A DNA stretch of 34,411 nucleotides from Pseudonocardia sp. (lineage in GTDB: Bacteria > Actinomycetota > Actinomycetes > Mycobacteriales > Pseudonocardiaceae): positions 14,133 through 48,543 of the forward strand of contig JAOZVV010000094.1 in the NCBI GenBank assembly GCA_025869365.1, given 5' to 3'. The notes beneath the pieces were generated by a model. The model was not told where the DNA came from and searched no databases. It saw only the letters and a list, made by a program, of their open reading frames with translations. Each line of letters begins with the position of its first letter. The stretch's first letter is position 1. A program made the position numbers and the translations under genes. Shown in pieces: positions 29,718 to 34,411 of the stretch.

Positions 29718-30122
29718 ATGCCTGCATTCCCCGCCATCACCCACGCCGCGGTCACCGTGACCGACCTCGACCGCAGCACGCGGTGGTACAGCGCGCTGTT
29801 CGGCGCCGAGCCCGTCCTCGACGAGGACGAGGAGGCCGGCGACTTCCACCACACCGTCTTCGCGCTCGACGGCGGGCAGCTCTTCGGCCTGCACACCCAC
29901 CCGGCCGGCCCTGCCGGCGGGGGCTTCGACGAGCGCCGGACGGGCCTGGACCACGTCGCGTTCGCCTGCGCGGACCGTGCGGAGCTCCAGGCGTGGAGCG
30001 CGAAGCTCGACGAGCTGGGCATCGAGCACGACGGGATCAAGGACGCGCACTACGGCTCCGGTGTCTCGTTCCGGGACCCGGACAACATCGCGCTGGAGTT
30101 CTTCGCGCCCCCGTCGCCGTGA
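29718..30122 (+). CDS. VOC (glyoxalase/bleomycin-resistance fold) protein
   Basis: 134 residues with two beta-alpha-beta-beta-beta halves. The first begins ITHAAVTVTDLDRSTRWYSA and the second TGLDHVAFACADRAELQAWS, ending in FRDPDNIALEFFAPP. The metal-ligand positions, His in each ThxxxxVxDLD-type strand and the final Glu in ALEFF, are present, so a divalent-metal VOC enzyme is likely. Substrate cannot be assigned. ATG at 29718 has GAGGAGGA upstream. It is convergent with the acyl-CoA synthetase gene, 26 bp away. Confidence 0.9.
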   Translation: MPAFPAITHAAVTVTDLDRSTRWYSALFGAEPVLDEDEEAGDFHHTVFALDGGQLFGLHTHPAGPAGGGFDERRTGLDHVAFACADRAELQAWSAKLDELGIEHDGIKDAHYGSGVSFRDPDNIALEFFAPPSP

Positions 30123-30148
30123 GACGGCCGTCCGCGTGCCCGCACCGG

Positions 30149-32275
30149 TCAGCGGGTCTCCACCACGGCGTCCAGCGCGCGGCACCCCTGGCCGTCCGGG
30201 AGGACGACCAGCGGGTTGACCTCGACCGAGGAGAGGTCCTCGCGGTGGCGGGCCGCGAACTCGGACACGGAGACGACCGCGTCCGCCAGCGCCCCGACGT
30301 CCGCCGGACCGGCGCCGCGGACGCCCGCGAACAGCGCCGCCCCGCGGAGCTCCTCGACCATCGCGGCGGCCTCGTCCCGGCTGACCGGGGCGGGCCGGAG
30401 CACCACGTCCCGCAGCACCTCGACGAACACCCCGCCGAGCCCGAGCGCCACGACCGGCCCGAACACCGGGTCGATCCGCGCGCCGACGATCGCCTCGACG
30501 CCGCGTGGCGCCATCGGGGTGACCAGCACCCCGTCGATCCGCGCGTCCGGCGCGTTCGCCCGGGCCGCGGCGAGCACGGCGTCGTGGGCGGACCGGACCG
30601 CGCCGGGGTCCGCGAGCCCGAGGGCGACTCCGCCGACGTCGCTCTTGTGCACGATGTCCGCGGACACGATCTTCAGCGCGACCGGGACCCCCAGCTCCGC
30701 CGCGGCGGCGACGGCGGCATCCGCGTCCGCGGCCAGGCGCTGGGGGAGCACCGAGACACCCGCCGCGGCGAGCAGCGACGTGGCCTCGATCTCGGTGTAG
30801 GCCCTGCGCTGCAACGGTTCCGCCTCGGCCTCGGGCGGGGGGAGGGGCCGGTCGAACGCGGCACCGAGCTGCGCGAGCGCGGCCACCGCCCGGACGGCGC
30901 GGTCCGTGTCCTCGAAGACCAGGAACCCGCTCTTCTCGTACTCGCGCACCGTGTCCGGCGTGGCGACGAAGCTCAGCACCACGAGCCGCTCGCCGCGGTC
31001 CGCGGTGCCCGCCTCGATGCTCTCCCGCAGCGCCGAGGCGAAGTTCTGCGACAGCGGCATCGTGGTGAAGAAGCCGATCAGGGCGTCGAAGCCGCCGTCG
31101 GCGAGCATCACCTTCCAGGCCGCGACGAACACGTCCATATGGGTGAGGGCCTGGGCGGTGCAGTCCACGGGGTTGGTCGCCGACGCGTACGGGATGAGGT
31201 CCAGCACGGCCCGCCGGGCGTGCGCCGGCATGGGCGGGACGGCGAGCCCGTGCCGTTCGGCGGCGTCGGCGAGCTGGATGCCGACCCCGCCGGAGACGGT
31301 GACGATGCCGAGGCGGTCACCCGCCCGCGGCCGCGCCAGCGCGCAGGCGTAGGCGATGTCCAACTGCTCCTCGGTGCTGGTGGCGCGGTACACGCCGTAG
31401 CGGGCGAGCACGGCGTCGTAGACCTCGTCGGAGCCGGTCAGGGCGGCGGTGTGCGATCGCGCGGCCTCCGCACCGACGTCCGAGCGGCCGACCTTGACCA
31501 TGACGACGGGCTTGCGGGCGGCGTGGGCGACGCGGAGGGCCTCGAGGAACCGGGGGCCGTTCTTGACCCCCTCGGCGTAGACCAGGACGACCTCGATCTC
31601 GGGCCGCCCGGCCATCCAGGCCAGCGCCTCGGCGAGGTCGATGTCCGGCTCGTTGCCGGTGGTGACCAGGTACCGGACCCCCAGGCCGCGCTCTCCGGCC
31701 AGATAGGCGAGGTGGGCGCCGTAGGCCCCGGACTGGCTCACGATCCCGACGCCGCCGGGTGTCGGGATCGCGCCGTCGAGCGCCGTGGCGAACGTGGCGG
31801 GCAGGCCCGCCCCGGAGTTGAACGCGCCGATGCAGTTCGGCCCGAGCACGCGGACCCCGCCGGCCCGCGCGGCGGCCATCATCTCCTCCTGCAGCCGCGC
31901 GCCGTCCGCCCCGGCCTCGGCGAACCCGGCCGAGAGGATCACAGCGGCCCGGACGCCCTGCTCGGCGCACTCGCGCACGGCCTGCACCGCCGCCTGCGCC
32001 GGGACGGCGATCACGGCGAGCTCGGGGACCTCGGGCAGGGCGGCGAGCGACGGCCAGCACCGCTCGCCCTGGACCTCCGTGCGGCGCGGGTTGACCGGGT
32101 AGACCGGCCCCGCGAAGCCCCAGTCCCGCAGGTAGCGCAGCACCCGGCCGGCCACGCCGGCCCGGTTGTCCGAGGCCCCCACCAGCGCGACGGACCGCGC
32201 CTCCAGCACCGCCGCCACGCCGGAGAGCTCACCGCCGGACGTGTCACCCCCGGACGTGTCAGCCTGCGCCGCCAT
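30149..32275 (-). CDS. ADP-forming acetate/acyl-CoA ligase (fused alpha-beta)
   Basis: 708 residues, the normal length for a fused Acd enzyme. The N-terminal CoA-binding domain begins RSVALVGASDNRAGVAGRVL and RVLGPNCIGAFNSGAG. The ligase domain has VGIVSQSGAYGAHLAYLAGE, and the phosphohistidine motif is in AARSHTAALTGSDEVYDA. The C-terminal ATP-grasp beta part (about 490-700) has GVPVALKIVSADIVHKSDVG and VFGPVVALGLGGVFVEVLRD, ending with SSVEVNPLVVLPDG. The enzyme links an acid plus CoA to ATP/ADP; acyl specificity varies widely. ATG at 32275 is preceded by AGGAGGTG, a near-ideal site, so an upstream in-frame ATG is rejected. It is last in an operon with the amidohydrolase and CoA transferase, suggesting catabolism of an acid to its CoA thioester. 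Confidence 0.93.
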   Translation of the reverse strand: MAAQADTSGGDTSGGELSGVAAVLEARSVALVGASDNRAGVAGRVLRYLRDWGFAGPVYPVNPRRTEVQGERCWPSLAALPEVPELAVIAVPAQAAVQAVRECAEQGVRAAVILSAGFAEAGADGARLQEEMMAAARAGGVRVLGPNCIGAFNSGAGLPATFATALDGAIPTPGGVGIVSQSGAYGAHLAYLAGERGLGVRYLVTTGNEPDIDLAEALAWMAGRPEIEVVLVYAEGVKNGPRFLEALRVAHAARKPVVMVKVGRSDVGAEAARSHTAALTGSDEVYDAVLARYGVYRATSTEEQLDIAYACALARPRAGDRLGIVTVSGGVGIQLADAAERHGLAVPPMPAHARRAVLDLIPYASATNPVDCTAQALTHMDVFVAAWKVMLADGGFDALIGFFTTMPLSQNFASALRESIEAGTADRGERLVVLSFVATPDTVREYEKSGFLVFEDTDRAVRAVAALAQLGAAFDRPLPPPEAEAEPLQRRAYTEIEATSLLAAAGVSVLPQRLAADADAAVAAAAELGVPVALKIVSADIVHKSDVGGVALGLADPGAVRSAHDAVLAAARANAPDARIDGVLVTPMAPRGVEAIVGARIDPVFGPVVALGLGGVFVEVLRDVVLRPAPVSRDEAAAMVEELRGAALFAGVRGAGPADVGALADAVVSVSEFAARHREDLSSVEVNPLVVLPDGQGCRALDAVVETR

Positions 32276-32330
32276 CGGCACCTCCTGCGATTCTCCGGCC
32301 CGCATCGGCGGGGGCCGTCCGCTCCGGACG

Positions 32331-33716
32331 CTACCCGGCGCCGTGCACCGCCACGCCCGCGATGATCGTCACGTCGACCCGGACCTCGTCCAGCGCCCGG
32401 AGCGCGGCGGCGAGGGGCCGGTCGAGGAGCACGAGATCCGCGGGCGCACCCGGCTCCACGCGCCGCGCCGGGCCGCCGGGACACCCCAGGGCCGCGAGGT
32501 AGGCGTCGAGCGCCGCGCGGGGCGGGAGGGTCTCGCCCGCCCCGGCGACGGTGCCGTCCGGGGTGTGCCGGGTGACGGCGGCGCCCAGGACGGCCCACGG
32601 GTCCAGCGGGCCGTAGGGGGCGTCGCTGGACAGGGCGAGGGGCACCCCGGCCGCGAGCAGGGACCGGCAGCGGTAGAGGTCCGCGTGGTCGGCCACGGGG
32701 AGGTCGCGCAGGTAGTCCTGCCCGCGGTCGGCCAGGAACCCCGGTTGCGTCACCACCCGCAGCCCGCGGGCCGCCAGGTCGGGCACCAGCTCGGGCGGGA
32801 CGAGCGCGGCGTGCTCGATCCGGTCCCCGGGCCGGGAGCCGGCCTCGTCGAGCGCGACGAGCAGGAGCACGAGTGCCTCGCGGGTGACGCAGTGGACGGC
32901 GACCGCCCGCCCGGCGGCGTGCACGGCCCGGATGCGGTCGGCGAGGTCGTCGAGGGAGGGCAGCCCGGAGTCCGCGAGGACGATCTTGTACGGCCCGGCG
33001 GTGAGCGGCGCGGCGGGTGTCGACCCGAGCGGGGCGCCGAGCAGGTGGACGCGCTGGGGGAGCCTGCCGCCCCGCACCGCGCCGGTGAGCGCGTCGAGCG
33101 CGACGGTGTCGAGGTCCGGGGTCGCATCGGTGACGGCGGTGATCCCGACCGCCGCGAGCCGCCGGCCGACCTCGGCCAGGTCCGGGGGACCGGCGGGCGG
33201 CAGGTGGGCGCGGAGCCAGTCGTCGGCGCGCCAGAGCCGACCGGTCGGCGTGCCGTCCGGCCGCCGCTCGATCCCGGGATGGTCCGCGGCCGCGAGGCCC
33301 AGCCGGGCGGCCGCGAGCCCGTTGACCGTCCAGAGCGCGCCGCTGCGGTGCTGGATCCGGACGGGCCGGCGGGAGTGCAGCGCGTCGAGCGCGGCGGCGT
33401 CGAGGTCCCCGGCGACGGTCTCGACGTAGCCGGTGCCGCGGACCCAGCCCGTCTCGTCGGCCGGGGCGTCGCCGAGGGCGCGGGCCAGCCCGGCGGCGTC
33501 GAGCGGGAGGCCGCACGGGGTCGACCGCAGCGCCGCGGCCAGTGCGAACAGGTGCAGGTGATGGTCGACGAGGCCGGGCAGGACGGCCCCGCCGGCGGCC
33601 TCGACGACCGGCTCCGCGGGCCGCCGGGGCAGGGCGGGCGCGATCTCGGTGACCACGCCGTCGTCGAGGCGGAGGTCGGTGCGGGTGCCGTCGAGATCGG
33701 CGCCGCGGACGATCAC
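32331..33716 (-). CDS. YtcJ-like amidohydrolase
   Basis: 461 residues, smaller than most YtcJ proteins (about 530) but with all main elements. The composite beta-sandwich opens MIVRGADLDGTRTDLRLDDG, followed by the HxH metal motif in VLPGLVDHHLHLFALAAA (about 45-62). Further ligands are in AGRAVAVHCVTREALVLLL and DRIEHAALVPPELV, and the catalytic aspartate in LALSSDAPYGPLDPWAVLGA. It is a metal-dependent hydrolase, cytoplasmic, acting on amide or related bonds; substrate unknown. GTG at 33716 overlaps the CoA transferase stop by four bases (GTGA), and the synthetase follows after 55 bp. An acid released here could be activated by either CoA enzyme, an inference. Confidence 0.9.
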   Translation of the reverse strand: MIVRGADLDGTRTDLRLDDGVVTEIAPALPRRPAEPVVEAAGGAVLPGLVDHHLHLFALAAALRSTPCGLPLDAAGLARALGDAPADETGWVRGTGYVETVAGDLDAAALDALHSRRPVRIQHRSGALWTVNGLAAARLGLAAADHPGIERRPDGTPTGRLWRADDWLRAHLPPAGPPDLAEVGRRLAAVGITAVTDATPDLDTVALDALTGAVRGGRLPQRVHLLGAPLGSTPAAPLTAGPYKIVLADSGLPSLDDLADRIRAVHAAGRAVAVHCVTREALVLLLVALDEAGSRPGDRIEHAALVPPELVPDLAARGLRVVTQPGFLADRGQDYLRDLPVADHADLYRCRSLLAAGVPLALSSDAPYGPLDPWAVLGAAVTRHTPDGTVAGAGETLPPRAALDAYLAALGCPGGPARRVEPGAPADLVLLDRPLAAALRALDEVRVDVTIIAGVAVHGAG

Positions 33717-34411
33717 CGGAGCTCGCGCAGGACGGCGTCGGTGTCCGCCCCCGCAGCCGGTGCGTCGCCCACCGCGCGCCGCGGCCGGGGCAGCGCCACG
33801 GGCACCGGGCCGTCCGCGGTGTCGACGGTCCAGCCGTCGTCGAACACCCGGGTCGGGTACGACGGCGTGCCGTCCAGGGTCCCGGCGACGACGTCCGCCA
33901 TCGCCACGTCCAGCAGCGTCCCGGGCGGGCTGGTGAGCACCCGGACGGCCGCGGTGAGCCCGGTCAGCGGGTCCGCGAGGGCGTCCCCGCAGAACACCGG
34001 GCCGTCGCCGTCGACCGCGACGAGGCCGGCCCCGGCGGCCACGTCGTCCCCGAACCCGACGCGGGTCGAGCCACGGCCCGCGGCGGTGATCGACACCCAG
34101 GTGGTGCCCGCGGCGGCCGAGGCCGCCGCGTCGAGGCCGAACCCGGCGAGCGCGCGGGGCCGCGACGCCTCGATCACGACGTCCGCCGAGTCCACGAGGG
34201 CGGCCAGCGCCGCACGACCGTCCACCGTGGCCGGATCGAGGACGACCGAGCGGTGCCCGGCGTGCAGCAGCCGGTAGAAGTCCGGGTCGCCCCGGCGGGC
34301 GCCGTCGGGCCGTGCCGGCGTCTCGACCTTGACGACCCGGGCCCCGCCGAGGCCGAGCAGGTGCGCGCAGAGCGGGCCCGCCCAGAGCGCGCTGAAGTCC
34401 ACGACCCGCAG
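33713..34411 (-). CDS. CaiB/BaiF-type (class III) CoA transferase, partial
   Basis: The open frame runs to the window edge, so the N-terminus is missing. The visible 232 residues open VVDFSALWAGPLCAHLLGLG and ARVVKVETPARPDGARRGDP, the N-terminal hallmarks of family III CoA transferases. RSVVLDPATVDGRAALAALV, SADVVIEASRPRALAGFGLD and PVFCGDALADPLTGLTAAVR follow. The C-terminus is reached only about 230 residues after the first motif, where normal members run about 400, so this may be the second half of a two-domain protein or a shortened member. It is coupled by GTGA to the amidohydrolase. Reaction: transfer of CoA between acids; substrates unknown. Confidence 0.85.
   Translation of the reverse strand: MRVVDFSALWAGPLCAHLLGLGGARVVKVETPARPDGARRGDPDFYRLLHAGHRSVVLDPATVDGRAALAALVDSADVVIEASRPRALAGFGLDAAASAAAGTTWVSITAAGRGSTRVGFGDDVAAGAGLVAVDGDGPVFCGDALADPLTGLTAAVRVLTSPPGTLLDVAMADVVAGTLDGTPSYPTRVFDDGWTVDTADGPVPVALPRPRRAVGDAPAAGADTDAVLRELR

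Noticed and set aside
29783..32365. 860-codon plus-strand open frame opposite the acyl-CoA synthetase gene
   Set aside because: It overlaps the VOC gene in another frame and is antisense to a well-motifed enzyme; no family features.
32166..34277. 703-codon plus-strand open frame opposite the amidohydrolase and CoA transferase
   Set aside because: Low-complexity translation antisense to two recognisable enzymes.

Overview
The window is very GC-rich DNA with dense genes, many GTG starts and repeated 4-base GTGA/ATGA stop-start overlaps. Gene content (SigB/F-type sigma factor, STAS protein, SBP56, LigD-type ligase, ActP/DUF485 symporters, leaderless-type promoter) points to a free-living actinobacterium, most likely Pseudonocardiales (Pseudonocardia-like). 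This is an inference from style and content. No rRNA, tRNA, CRISPR array, transposase or phage gene was recognised.

Layout. (1) 38-1761, minus: an SRPBCC protein and a cytochrome P450. (2) 1881-8032, plus: a LytS-type kinase, a LytTR response regulator, a small two-helix membrane protein and a sodium:solute symporter in one overlapping operon, then a second module (DUF485 protein plus ActP-like symporter). Between the modules lie a perfect 21-bp inverted repeat and three phased copies of a 10-mer that fits the LytTR binding consensus. (3) 8142-12252, minus: an orphan SigB/F-family sigma factor, a ferredoxin-reductase-like flavoprotein, a SAM methyltransferase, and an unusual MTHFR-like protein with an N-terminal cysteine motif. 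(4) 12432-14824, plus: pyruvate:quinone oxidoreductase (PoxB) coupled to a HAD phosphatase. (5) 14929-24624: a glycan region with two blocks of three glycosyltransferases and a WcbI-like putative acetyltransferase, bracketing an SBP56 (methanethiol oxidase family) gene and a GYD-domain gene. (6) 25123-28598: a LIG-POL LigD-type protein without nuclease domain, a ferritin-like helical protein and an STAS-domain protein. (7) 28783-34411: a conserved hypothetical, a VOC protein, then a minus-strand operon of CaiB-type CoA transferase (cut by the window edge), YtcJ-like amidohydrolase and ADP-forming acyl/acetyl-CoA synthetase.

How it may work together. The best-supported system is regulatory: a soluble LytS-type kinase and LytTR regulator, co-translated with one SSS permease, probably control a second ActP/DUF485 permease through the operator-like repeats at 5887-5928. 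By analogy with the BtsSR and YpdAB systems of E. coli, the signal may be an external C2-C3 carboxylate such as pyruvate or acetate. PoxB (pyruvate to acetate) and the acyl-CoA synthetase (acetate-type acids to CoA thioesters) would fit such overflow and scavenging metabolism, but that link is inference. Several tandem repeats of 14-30 bp occur in coding and intergenic DNA.

Long open frames opposite the real genes are antisense shadows of high GC and were left out.
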